From Whitmania pigra (taxonomy: Eukaryota > Annelida > Clitellata > Hirudinida > Haemopidae): a stretch of 64,000 bases of DNA. Shown here in pieces: positions 27,643 through 40,331 of this stretch. Each line of letters begins with the position of its first letter. The stretch's first letter is position 1. Made by a program: the position numbers and the translations under genes. Under the pieces are notes generated by a model. It searched no databases. It worked only from the letters and a program-made list of their open reading frames with translations, and had not been told where the DNA came from. The stretch lies in contig JAJTWR010000205.1 of NCBI GenBank assembly GCA_021613335.1, positions 1,880,001 through 1,944,000 of the forward strand. The letters run 5' to 3'.

Positions 27643-27681
<39 letters not shown>

Positions 27682-27748
27682 TATTATTTTTTTTTTATTA
27701 TTATCATCAGTATATTTGTGTATTCATGCGGACACAACAATTATTATT

Positions 27749-27780
<32 letters not shown>

Positions 27781-30661
27781 GTATTTTTGTACAAATATTG
27801 TAGTTAATTTAAACTAATATTTAAATTACAAGTGATATGTTAATTAAGCAGATGAGTAAGGTTACTCTCTAGACTGGTCCAGGGATCATCATCATCGTTA
27901 TCAGTACTTGGCCATTCAATCATTATTTCCTAGTCATCATTGAGCATCTTGAATTTTTGAAATTCTGGTTGAAACTTCTTCAATCATCTGTCCTGTCAAT
28001 CACCACTTTCAACCTTCCGAGCATATCGCTTCACATGAGGGATGCATCTCCACTCTCCTCACGAATTGGTCCTTAGACAAAATTCCACTCCGAGTTCAGT
28101 CAAGCTCGACGGTCGCAATAATTTCCATCACTTTTGTACATGGTGTCTTCTGCTGTCAGGTATCTCTCGGATCATTTCCACCGGTGCGGTTTTTCTGACA
28201 GAGACGGTTAGAATCTGTATTCTGTAAAAAATTACCTGCGACACTGACTTAGAACACTTGTAGTGGTTCAGCTGTAACGAGTCAATTTGTTTTACCTGGT
28301 AATATAACTGTCGATTGAGTGTCGTTTCGATGCGCACGCAAAATGTCGTAACATGGAGCGCATTATTTGTCGTAACAATTTAATTGTCCGTTATTCGGTT
28401 GAAAACAAAAATACTAATATGGTGCTCTACAAAAAGAGATATTTCATCTAGTCTGTACATTTCAATTACTAAGGATTATATTTGAGTTTTTTGACATTAT
28501 ATATATATATATATACATATTCTTTGAAAATACATTCCATTTTCTTGCTCTCAAATCATTCGAAAATCACTTTCACAGTGATGATGATGATGATGATGTT
28601 CATGGTGGTTATGATAATGATGATGACACTTTGTTATGTCATCAGCCTGACATCTTGTATATTGACTTTGTTAGAGAAGGCAGGGGTTGTCTATGAAAGA
28701 ATGGTTATTGTCAAAATTGTATGCATTGGAATGTACATAAAGTCATAAGTCTGTTCATCAGTTCATAATATGGAAAGAATTATTTTGTCACACATGGTGA
28801 CATTTGTTTTGTTGACTTTAATAAATTAGTAATTTATTAATTCCATATTCAACCTGACGACATCATGGCTGCATTAAGTAATGTAAATAATTAAATAGTC
28901 GGTCCACTTACATCAATCATATTATCATCTTCTCTGTGAATCATTTTTATACATATTTCCATATATTTATTTATTTATTTATTTACTTAGTAGGATCTTG
29001 AATGAGTTGAATATCATGTAAACAAGGTACAGTGTTTTAGTCCGAAGTTACGACGATGCCATCGCATTCACATGTCCACTGTTTAACTGTATCCAGTTCG
29101 GAAAAAATGGACGGATGCTTTTGATTTAATTTGGCTTTCTTTTCCAGCTCAAACTTCGTTTTCATTGTCATTATAATTTTGTTTGTTATAATTATTTCCC
29201 ATATGCTCAAAGTCATAAGTTAGTAAATTAAAGTAAGAATGTAAACTAAATTAGATTTTATTTATTTATTTAGATTTCAAAACTCATGCATAAAGGGAAC
29301 ATGGCTTTCCCCTAAATTTGCCATTGGACATAATTTGTCCTTTTCAAATTTTAATTTTCTTGATGGTGTTATAATTTCATCATGACTTTGATTGCAACTG
29401 CTTTATCGAGGTTAAAATGTCATGAATCATGAATGTTAGGTTTATTAAATTATGTATTTTTTGTGTACTCATCATCAGATATGCATTTATATATTTATTG
29501 CATACTATCATCATAATTTTCTCTGTTGTCGTAAATGTGGAATTACGATAAGGTAAGGTTTTTTGTGAGATTCAACCATTATCACTTTAATTGTTGTATT
29601 GATTGAATGTTTGATAGTTTCAACCAGCAATCCATACTTACTTCCGGGTGTACACACTTGTGGCATACAAATGATAATGAAGAATTTATATTATAAACAT
29701 CATACTTAATATTCATGAATATGCATGAAATTGTATACATTATTCTAATTAATTAACATTATATCAATTAATCAATTAACTATACTTGTTAATTGGCCAA
29801 TTAACTATTGGCTTGTCTGATGAGGTCGAGGTCAGAGACTTGGATGAATGACAAGCTGTTTTGTTCTTAGGCCCTTGTCACATGCGTTCGTATTCTGTTC
29901 AATAAACCAGTTGATTTCTTGTCTTGTTGATTTCACATTAATCACGTTTCTTGCTGTTTTTGATATTAAAATTAATAGTAAAAGTAATAATGACAGTAGA
30001 GATAGTAATAATATATAAATAATATAATAATAATAATAATAACAACAATAGCAACAATAATAATAATGATTCCCTACTGGCGGCCGAATGCATCACAGCA
30101 ATGCAACTTCTCGAGCTCTGTCTTGGCAATATCTGGATGCATTAGAAGGCAGAGGCTTATCCGCAAGAGTTTGCATCACAAGTTAATCATACTTCCCTTG
30201 CTTTGTCTATTTGTATATTTTGTTCATTAAGACCAATTGTAAAGCACCACAATAAATGGGGCATTCCCAGTTTGCTATTGTCCAAATATAATGATTAATT
30301 TTTTAGTCACCCTTTCGACTAAACATCTTGTTGGCACTGCATCCCTGGGGTGCGGCAAGATGCGTACGCCCGAAAAATAATTTGACCAGTCAATTTGTGG
30401 TCTGAACAGACGTTTATTTATGCATCGATCGATTCAGCAGAAAGAGACGGCAACGTGAAATCACAGAAATCGTTTCAGAAGCATTAGTGTTGATAGCGGA
30501 CGTGGAAAGATTGCCGTGGAGCTGGAGGGCTAATCGGAAAATAGATGTCGCGTCGGGATTCGATTTTACGGCAACACGAGTTATCGGACGATGACGAACG
30601 AGCCATCGATCGTTGGTGAACTAGCGGGGAGAAGGAAACGGGCTGCAGCCCCGAACGGTCC
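26349..30661. other. Intergenic region between DLK and UBE2G2
   Basis: No coding exon is recognised. It contains a tRNA-like fragment at 27165-27232, an (AAT)n tract near 27262-27296, an (ATT)n tract at about 27640-27680 and (ATC)n tracts at about 27748-27780 and 28580-28600. The rest is AT-rich sequence. The short frames lack coding composition. Confidence 0.6.
27165..27232 (+). repeat. tRNA-derived SINE-like fragment
   Basis: It reads as a D-arm-like 'gataggttaactgctc', then an anticodon-arm-like stretch, then 'gacaggttcgattgccg', a near-consensus pol III B box. There is no matching acceptor stem, so it is a tRNA-derived repeat rather than a tRNA gene. Confidence 0.4.
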
Positions 30662-32562
30662 TCAGAGACCGAGCGATTTCCTGACCGTCTTCCGTGCCAG
30701 CTCGTTGAACCTCTCGCGGTCCTCCCTCCAGATTTTGGCGGCGTCGACGTTGGCAGCGCTTTCATCGTTCGGTTCTGTGGAACAAATGTGCTTGCTAATT
30801 TGTGAGAAAAAAATAGGCCGTGACATGATGAATTAAATTCCTGCTTTGTTGACTGAATGACATGGCGATAGTTCTCAAGACGTTAATATTCAAGGTCTTT
30901 TTGAAGAATAATGTTGACGGCAGTATTAGTTATGCGTTCAATTGGTCAAACGATCATCCATTGTCTTGACTAACTAGCATTGAAATATTTCCATAATTAT
31001 CACAAGCTAAAGATAAGGCAAAAGTCAGCATTGAATGTCAGGCTCAAACATGCACCTCCACTGATCTGTTCACTGAGCAAAATTCTCATAATAAAAATAA
31101 TTATAATATTGTGTAATAGTTAATTTGTAAGTGCATGGCATCATCAATCTGGCTGAAAAAATTCGTCCCTAGAAACACATTCCTTCGGGTTCCACTATCA
31201 CCGACTACGATATGGCGCTAACAGACTGATAAACGTACGACGGAACCACGCATTCCGAAGGAAAACAAAGCCACAAAACGAAACATCAATTCCTAGAAAA
31301 GGAAACATCGACTCCAACCTGCCAGCATGCTGACAACCGAGAGAAGAATCTTTTCGACGCTCTGAACGGGACTCCACCTCTCGGAACTGGACTCGTAGCC
31401 CATCGGATCGTCTCCGGGAGCGTGAAGGATGGAGATGCAGACGCGTCCGTCTTTGTAGACTGCAAGCATGGCTTCGATGTAACTAAACTTGATATTACTA
31501 ATTAATCGAGGAAGCTCGATGTAACTGACGAGCTAATCATGGTGGTTTTGAACCTTTGCATAAAGAATCTTATAGATTGATATAGATGACATAAATGTCA
31601 CAAAATTGTGGCAAACAAATACTCACCGAGCTTTAAGGAATATTATTGCCTCAAAAATTGCCAAATTAAAAAGTTATTCTGTACTTATTGAGCTCTTATA
31701 ATAGCTTCTAAAGTAGGTCTAATACAGTCCCTGACATTTCTAACCTCAATCTGAGAAGATTGCAACATGGGCATCAGTAGCCAGGTGGTTATGGCTTTCA
31801 CCAAGTGGTACAGACCACTTTGGGAGTTCAAATCTTACCAGCTAGCAAACATTTCTGTAACTAATACTAACTGTTCGGATGGAAAAGATCGCTCGTGAAC
31901 TTCATCTTCGGCGGGCTGAGGGGATAGTCTGGCGGAAAAGTCAGTCTGGCTGAAAAAATTCCTCCCTCAAAACACGTTCCTTCGGGGCCTCTGTGTAACG
32001 TTAGAATGCGTACTCATGAGATTAAAGGTTATAAAATTATTATTCTCTGTGAACTTGTATGTTCAAAATGCATAATTTTGAAATTAATCTGATTTATAAG
32101 CTCAAACAAGGATTCAAAAGGAAAGCATGTGATATTACAGCTTATGATTGCAAGCATACAATAACAACACATGTTTGAGTCTTATTTTATAACAAAGTTT
32201 TATTTTAGTAATAGCAAGTAATTACAAACTTACGATTGGTGCACGTTTCATTTCACTACATTTGCAACGCTCCAGATACAGGAAATAAATCAAACTTCGA
32301 ATGCCTCAATAAAAATTACTCACGTAATAAGGGCCTCCCATTCGAAAAAGTTCTCTTCATTTACTGGTCCTGCTAAAATGCCTTCTGGAGGATTTAATGT
32401 TAGCTCTGAAAATCAAACAAATAATAATAAACTCGATTCTCCAAGCACTGCATAGCGTAAAAAATATGTTAGCAACGTCCGGGTAGAGATAGCTGACAGA
32501 CAAGTGGAAAAACAATTACGTTTGTATTCAGCCATCAGACGCTTCAAAGCCGACCCAGCCAT
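30662..32562 (-). CDS. UBE2G2: Ubiquitin-conjugating enzyme E2 G2
   Basis: This is an E2 enzyme that carries ubiquitin to ER-associated degradation E3 ligases such as gp78/AMFR and HRD1. Five exons on the minus strand join in phase to 165 aa, the same length as the human protein as I recall it: 32562-32520, 32405-32324, 31990-31872, 31459-31319, 30774-30662. The sequence opens [20 protein letters not shown] and has the HPN triad (79-81), catalytic Cys89 in [11 protein letters not shown] and the acidic G2-type insertion APGDDP just after it, a hallmark of UBE2G/CDC34-type enzymes. It ends with VRKSLGL. Its start codon faces the hyccin start 397 bp away. A decayed 50-bp duplicate of exon 3 lies in its last intron. 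The gene looks complete and intact. Confidence 0.97.
31144..31193 (-). pseudogene. Decayed partial copy of UBE2G2 exon 3
   Basis: These 50 bp align without gaps to 31941-31990, the 5' half of UBE2G2 exon 3, with 8 mismatches (84% identity by hand count). Read in the same frame it would give a sequence like EPEGMCF followed by a TAG stop, so it cannot replace the exon. It lies in the gene's own last intron, in the same orientation. It probably arose by local duplication followed by decay. Confidence 0.7.
31775..31869 (+). repeat. tRNA-derived SINE-like fragment in UBE2G2 intron
   Basis: It has a tRNA-like head 'gtagccaggtggttatggc' (A-box-like), then 'gggagttcaaatctta' (B-box-like), then the tail 'tttctgtaactaata', which matches the tail at 25740-25753. 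It is degenerate, without a cloverleaf that closes. Confidence 0.45.
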
Positions 32563-32959
32563 ATTTTAATTTAGCATAAATCAGCAGCTGAGACCAATTT
32601 AAGACAGAGCGAGCGGTATTAGGAGGAAGCGAAAGGATAGGTATAGAATGTTTACACTTTTGTCAGATGTTCTTGGTTTGTAATGCTAATGTTTATGTAT
32701 TTGAATCTCCAGTCAGCGTTCACTAGAACTATCCTCTCTGAACGCTTTTGGAGAATAGGAGGACATTGGCATCACTGGTTGTAAATAAATTAATTAAAAT
32801 TTCAGAAGAAGCGGTAGCGCCTTGCTAACGTCTGCTCTCCTACTCTTAGACTACTGAGCGAGAATAGCGTGTTTTGACAGCTGAAGTGCTAAACATATTA
32901 CCTCACTGCCGGGAAGACAGTGTGATGATTTGTGGACAGACGCCTCCTTCTTTATTATT
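32563..32959. promoter_or_regulatory. Compact divergent intergenic region (UBE2G2 / hyccin)
   Basis: Only 397 bp separate the two start codons, so any core promoters for both genes and both 5' UTRs lie here. A 'gaccaattt' (CCAAT) is at about 32603. No clear TATA box is seen. An acceptor-like 'aaaatttcag' ends at 32815, upstream of hyccin. It could be a spliced-leader addition site or a 5' UTR intron boundary; this is inference. Confidence 0.5.
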
Positions 32960-34417
32960 ATGGCAGTTGCATCGTGGCTTGCTGACTTCAAAGTAATGGA
33001 GTTTCACGTTTGTTTGGTTATTGTCGTCAATGAGAAGATTCAAGAATTTCTTTTTAACCAACTGCAGGGTTTGAGCTCAAAAGAGATTCAAGATTTTTCC
33101 AAGAAAATCGTCGGAGATGGACATTTGAAAAGCGAACTTTTCAAATTGTTAAAAACTGAAAAAAATCCTGAAGTGAGTGACCTTTTCGTTCAACAATGAA
33201 TCTTTGATGGCTTTCTAAGAGAACTCTGACACTCTTGAAGTATTTTTTAGATATTTTGATCAATATTCTTGAACCACGATGAAATAATTAAGTAAATTTG
33301 TTGAATAATATTTTGTGTTCAAGAATCCCAAGACATGTCATTCATGAACCTTCCACTGTAGATTGTGTTTAATAATTTAAGTCATAAATATTAATTATCT
33401 TTTAAAGAATTATTTTAAAGAGTGGTTATTATGCAGATCTCAGTCTTCTTAACCACTATAAATGATCAGGTTATGTTATAAAACCACCAGAAAATCTTAA
33501 ATTAAAAAAAATCTCGATTACTTTGCTTCCAGAAGTTGGATCCTGTGATCCATCAATTATTCAGCTTCTACAGACTTGACAATGACTTACTCCAGCGTTT
33601 TGCTCTGGAATTTGTGCCGAGCATCCTGTACAATTATTTTCATTCCATCTATTCGACAGATCATGTGAGTTTGGAGTCTTTCATTACAATTAACATAACG
33701 TAATTAACAAACATTTGTCTATTGTCCGAGTTAATGGCAGCAAAATATTGTTCATAAAATCGTAATTGTGATTTAAAAAATCGACATGTTTTGTGATAGA
33801 ACTCTTATTCTTAGGTCTGCTTTGCCATTTGCAGTCTGGGAAAGTAATTTCCAAAAAATAATAATAATATTTGACAAAAATAATTATTATTATAATTTAG
33901 TATTTAAACGTTATATAAATATTTGATGTTTATATAACTATTAGATGTTTATATAAATATTATTTGAAGCATCAACTTATTCGTTATTAATTCTAATGTG
34001 ATTAATTACGAGACTCGCAAGTCAACAGAGCTTAGCTTGCTTGTCAAAAGTTTCGACAAATGCGAGTCTGACCTGCGAATTATTTTTAAAATTGTTTTTT
34101 CCCAGAAAAGTGGTGCAAGCATTGAAGCTTTGTTGTTGGGAATTTACAACATCGTGAGTGATTTTCTTGTTTCAATTTACGATCTTTTGTGATGTCATGT
34201 TGATCACGTTTTTAGTTTGTTTGAGTTTTTATTTTGTTTTGCTATAAAAAAAATAAATAAAAATGTTGTTTTCTAAAATATGTGTTTCTGATGCGAGACG
34301 AGCTCTAAGATGTTCAGAGTTGTTGCGTAGTCAGACCGACCCGACTTTAGCAATTTCTCTTCTTAAAGTTGACGAAAAGTTTAACTTTGACATCACAAGA
34401 ATTTCAATTCCACATCC

Positions 34418-34490
<73 letters not shown>

Positions 34491-35154
34491 TTGTCATCAT
34501 CAATATCATGCACATCAATTTTTATTGAATTAATTGTTGCTGTTGTTCTTGTTATTATTATCATAACTATTATTATTATTTCTTTTATGGCTTTTAGCTC
34601 TGCATAAATCTCAATAATTTATATTCCGCATAACCACTCAACATTGTTGTCGTGTTTGTCGCAATTTGTTACTACTGCTATATTGTAATACTAGCACATT
34701 GTATTCATTGTTGTTTCTGAATAAACTCTTCTGTTTGCCAACTAAGAATGCCTTCGACGATTAATGAATTCTATGATTCTTTCATTAGACTGCTGTTGAT
34801 GGAAATCATTATTCATGACATTACAATAATAATAATAATAACAACAACAACAATAATAATAATAATAGTTCCTCTCTCCATAGGATGCCGCCAAGTCACA
34901 AGAGGAATATTTGATTGACAAGACTCCGCCTTCTTCCTATCTTAACGTTTCTTCTGTCTATCACAACGTGAGCCATTTGTTGTCTACAATTATTTCGCTC
35001 AACATTCGTGTCGTCAACAATTACAATTACATTACATTTTTTATTGTCACCCCAATAAGATTGCTCTCTAAGATAAGCTTCGTATTGATTCGAATTATGC
35101 AATTGTGTTATCGTTAAAATTCAGCTGGTAGTGATTAGATTGTTGTTGTTATTA

Positions 35155-35187
<33 letters not shown>

Positions 35188-36084
35188 TATTATTATTATT
35201 ATTATTATACTATTGTATCATTCATGAGCTAAATATCAAATTCTAATATAGATCCATAGTTTCTATGAATGTGTTAGATTTTGAACATCATATCTGTGAG
35301 TCGACACAGATGTCAGTCAGTCCGCGGATGTGCGCGTGCGCTTCGGAGTTATGGAAACCTTATGTGGTGCTGATGGCTGATATTTGTGGAAAATGGAAAT
35401 TTTCTGGCATTTTATTTTTTATTTTTTTTAAAACAAATTACTAACAGTTGTTGTCCTCTGAAACTCGGTTCTTAACTTGATTAAATAATTTACATTCAAC
35501 GAATTACTAGTGACATCGTAAACACGTCTGTCGTGAAACTGCTTCTGTGAGGAGAAAAAACTTTAGAAACTTTAACAATTTAACTTTTTTATTTCCAATT
35601 ATTAATTACTAATTATTTAGTTGATAAATGAAACATTATCAGCTGATCAAGTTATCACGTGCAGGGTATAAAGATATTCTCAAGTATATCCATGAGCACG
35701 CTGATACTTTGTAAATAAATAAACATATTATTATTAAAATAAGTTTGCTTGCTTGATTGTTTGTTTGAATGATTTTAATCAATCGCAATCGATTACCCTC
35801 CGTAATCAATCGCAATCGATTACCCTCCGATCAGCCGATGCATTCGGACGTTCCGACCCGTCTGACGAAGATCACCCTCGAGAAGTTGCAGCAGAAAGAC
35901 GTTCACAACTGTCACAACCTTGAACATGTCGACAGCATCACCAACAGGAACAGGTTTGCTTAGATGTGCTCTCTTTTCTTTTAATTCTTTCAGGGTCGCA
36001 GTTAGTCAGTCATGGTTGGTCGGCCATGCAGAGAGGATTGTTTAGTGGTGATGTGAAGTATTATTACTACTGTTATCAATGTTT

Positions 36085-36115
<31 letters not shown>

Positions 36116-39100
36116 AGCAAATTATTAACAAGCTAGATTGTGAGCATAATAACTTACCTCAATTTCATTTGTTTGGTTTATTGTGCATGACAGCAGTTAT
36201 ATGCTTTATTAATGTTAGCTGCTTTTAAAAATGGAAAACGATTGCAAGATATTCTGTTCATTATCATAAAATATGTTAACGTAATACAGCAATCTCGAGG
36301 GCCGTCAATTTTAAAATTATCGATAACCGTCTGCCGTAATCCAAATTCCAGGCTTCCGATAATCAGCCACTCGCTGATGAGATACAACCACGACATTGCA
36401 TTCTATTCCAGCGTGTCCCACCTGGACATCTGTCATCTTTGTACTTTGTGAGTTTCAGTTTGAAATGATTTTTATTTTTAATTTAGAAAGATGAAAGATT
36501 TGTTTTGTTAAGCTTGTTTGTCGAGAACTACATTTTAAATGATTTAGATCTGTTGGTTATTTCGAGCATCCTTTCGAGTTACGTTCGTTGCGCTTTATTT
36601 GTTCGTGTCATTGTCACCATCATTCTTGGGTCCATTCTAAGCTCCATGCTCGCTCATCCGTGCACGAGCGAGCAAGTCGGGAATTAGTCGGGTTACTTTA
36701 TCACCATTATTCATCACCATAACGGTAAGCATCAACGTCGTAAGAAGCATCATGATCATGATCACAATAAGCATCATCACCATAACTAGCATCATCTTCA
36801 TCATCATCATCATCAAAATCCAGTGATGGCTCAGAAATATGCATCTTTTTGGAGCCTGTAAATGTCTTCCTGGTTTGTTTGCAATGTTTGCCGTTTAATT
36901 TATTCCACCGAGCAACACGATGTTTCCCACTGTTTTCGTGTTTGCTCTCTTGCGATGTTGGTGATGATTGTGATGGTTATGATGCCGATGGTGGTTATGA
37001 TTATGACTGCGGTTGTGCTAGTGATAATGACGTAATGGCAGAGTTTGATCTGTGTGCTTGACACACTGCATTTTACTCTTTTGGTCTTTTTGAAGATGAT
37101 GATGATGATGATGATGGTGGTGGTGGAGGTGGTGATGATGATGATGGCAATGGTAATGACACTGGCAGAGATGATCAGCCTATCTTCATGGTGATTATGG
37201 CAATAATTTCCTGTCTGGAATGCCACTTAAGACTGTTTAGATTGCATTTTCCTATGGAGGATGATAACATGATAACATTGTCTTTAATGATAACGACCTT
37301 TGGATAACTGATGACATCGTTGACCCGTTGACCTTTAGGTTCATCAAGCCCACCACGCACAGGATCAACACGTCGGCCGTCTCCTCGACACCTAACATCT
37401 TTCCATTTTCTTTCCCGAGGTAGGACATTCCTCCGTCGATGTTGATGATGACGATTATCGTGACGTTGATGATAGTTATCGAGATGCCGTCAATGGTAAT
37501 TGTCATGATGCTGGCGAGAGCAACGATGACCATGTTAGTTGTAATAGTGGCAACTGCAATATGGTGGTAGTGGTAATGATGGCAATATAATGATAGCAGT
37601 GGTGGTAATTTGCATTAAGGTGGTATTGGTGGTGATTGCATTAAGGTGGTATTGGTGGTGATTGCATTAAGGTGGTATTGGTGGTGATTGCATTAAGGTG
37701 GTATTGGTGGTAATTTGCATTAAGGTGGTATTGTGGTGATTACATTAAGGTGGTATTGGTGGTGATTACATTAAGGTGGTATTGGTGGTAATTGCATTAA
37801 GGTGGTATTGGTGGTGATTACATTAAGGTGGTATTGGTGGTGATTACATTAAGGTGGTATTGGTGGTGATTACATTAAGGTGGTATTGGTGGTGATTACA
37901 TTAAGGTGGTATTGGTGGTGATTGCATTAAGGTGGTATTGGTGGTGATTGCATTAAGGTGGTATTGGTGGTAATTTGCATTAAGGTGGTATTGGTGGTGA
38001 TTACATTAAGGTGGTATTGGTGGTGATTACATTAAGGTGGTATTGGTGGTAATTGCATTAAGGTGGTATTGGTGGTGATTACATTAAGGTGGTATTGGTG
38101 GTGATTACATTAAGGTGGTATTGGTGGTGATTACATTAAGGTGGTATTGGTGGTGATTACATTAAGGTGGTATTGGTGGTAATTGCATTAAGGTGGTATT
38201 GGTGGTGATTGCATTAAGGTGGTATTGGTGGTAATTGCATTAAGGTGGTATTGGTGGTAATTTGCATTAAGGTGGTATTGGTGGTAATTTGCATTAAGGT
38301 GGTATTGGTGGTGATTGCATTAAGGTGGTATTGGTGGTGATTGCATTAAGGTGGTATTGGTGGTATTTGCATTAAGGTGGTATTGGTGGTGATTGCATTA
38401 AGGTGGTATTGGTGGTGATTACATTAAGGTGGTATTGGTGGTGATTGCATTAAGGTGGTATTGGTGGTGATTGCATTAAGGTGGTATTGGTGGTAATTTG
38501 CATTAAGGTGGTATTGGTGGTGATTGCATTAAGGTGGTATGGTGGTGATTGCATTAAGGTGGTATTGGTGGTAATTGCATTAAGGTGGTATTGGTGGTAT
38601 TTGCATTAAGGTGGTATTGGTGGTGATTGCATTAAGGTGGTATTGGTGGTGATTGCATTAAGGTGGTATTGGTGGTAATTGCATTAAGGTGGTATTGGTG
38701 GTAATTTGCATTAAGGTGGTATTGGTGGTGATTGCATTAAGGTGGTATTGGTGGTGATTGCATTAAGGTGGTATTGGTGGTAATTTGCATTAAGGTGGTA
38801 TTGGTGGTGATTGCATTAAGGTGGTATTGGTGGTGATTGCATTAAGGTGGTATTGGTGGTGATTGCATTAAGGTGGTATTGGTGGTGATTACATTAAGGT
38901 GGTATTGGTGGTGATTGCATTAAGGTGGTATTGGTGGTGATTGCATTAAGGTGGTATTGGTGGTGATTACATTAAGGTGGTATTGGTGGTGATTGCATTA
39001 AGGTGGTATTGGTTGTGATTGCATTAAGGTGGTATTGGTGGTGATTGCATTAAGGTGGTATTGGTGGTGATTACATTAAGGTGGTATTGGTGGTGATTGC

Positions 39101-40296
39101 ATTAAGGTGGTATTGTGGTGGTGATTGCATTAAGGTGGTATTGGTGGTGATTGCATTAAGGTGGTATTGGTGGTAATTTGCATTAAGGTGGTATTGGTGG
39201 TGATTGCATTAAGGTGGTATTGGTGGTGATTACATTAAGGTGGTATTGGTGGTGATTGCATTAAGGTGGTATTGGTGGTGATTACATTAAGGTGGTATTG
39301 GTGGTGATTGCATTAAGGTGGTATTGGTGGTGATTGCATTAAGGTGGTATTGGTGGTAATTTGCATTAAGGTGGTATTGGTGGTGATTGCATTAAGGTGG
39401 TATTGGTGGTGATTGCATTAAGGTGGTATTGGTGGTAATTGCATTAAGGTGGTATTGGTGGTAATTTGCATTAAGGTGGTATTGGTGGTGATTGCATTAA
39501 GGTGGTATTGGTGGTGATTGCATTAAGGTGGTATTGGTGGTGATTGCATTAAGGTGGTATTGGTGGTAATTTGCATTAAGGTGGTATTGGTGGTGATTGC
39601 ATTAAGGTGGTATTGGTGGTGATTGCATTAAGGTGGTATTGGTGGTAATTTGCATTAAGGTGGTATTGGTGGTAATTTGCATTAAGGTGGTATTGGTGGT
39701 GATTGCATTAAGGTGGTATTGGTGGTGATTGCATTAGGTGGTATTGGTGGTAATTTGCATTAAGGTGGTATTGGTGGTGATTTGCATTAAGGTGGTATTG
39801 GTGGTGATTGCATTAAGGTGGTATTGGTGGTATTTGCATTAAGGTGGTATTGGTGGTAATTTGCATTAAGGTGGTATTGGTGGTAATTTGCATTAAGGTG
39901 GTATTGGTGGTGATTGCATTAAGGTGGCAATCCAGGTTCACCAACACAAGTCCGATGCCAAGGCGAATCCACCGTCGTCGTCTCTTCTTCCGTCGCTTCC
40001 CGTCAGCGAGGATCTCATCTCTCAGCTGCTTCATGCTGTCTTCTTCATCATGTTAGTCGGTCAACCGTGAATGCAGCTGTGATGTTGTATGGTGTTGGTT
40101 ATAGTTGAAATGTTAGTAACAGATGGTATTACATCTACTATTACCCTCGTGATGACTGTGGCTAAGGTGGCAAGGATGATTGCATTGTCATTATAATGGT
40201 GGATATTGTGGTTAAGGTCATAATGATAATTGCACGTGCATTATCTTTATAAAATGATCATTATAATTGTTATCATCACAAATATTATTGTTAAGG

Positions 40297-40331
<35 letters not shown>

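Noticed and set aside
30484..30765. 93-aa minus-strand frame overlapping UBE2G2
   Set aside because: It is out of frame with the conserved UBE2G2 C-terminus (ending VRKSLGL), which is the real coding sequence there.
37598..39929. CRISPR-like array
   Set aside because: Units are contiguous 26-27 bp copies with no unique spacers, in an animal intron. It is a minisatellite.
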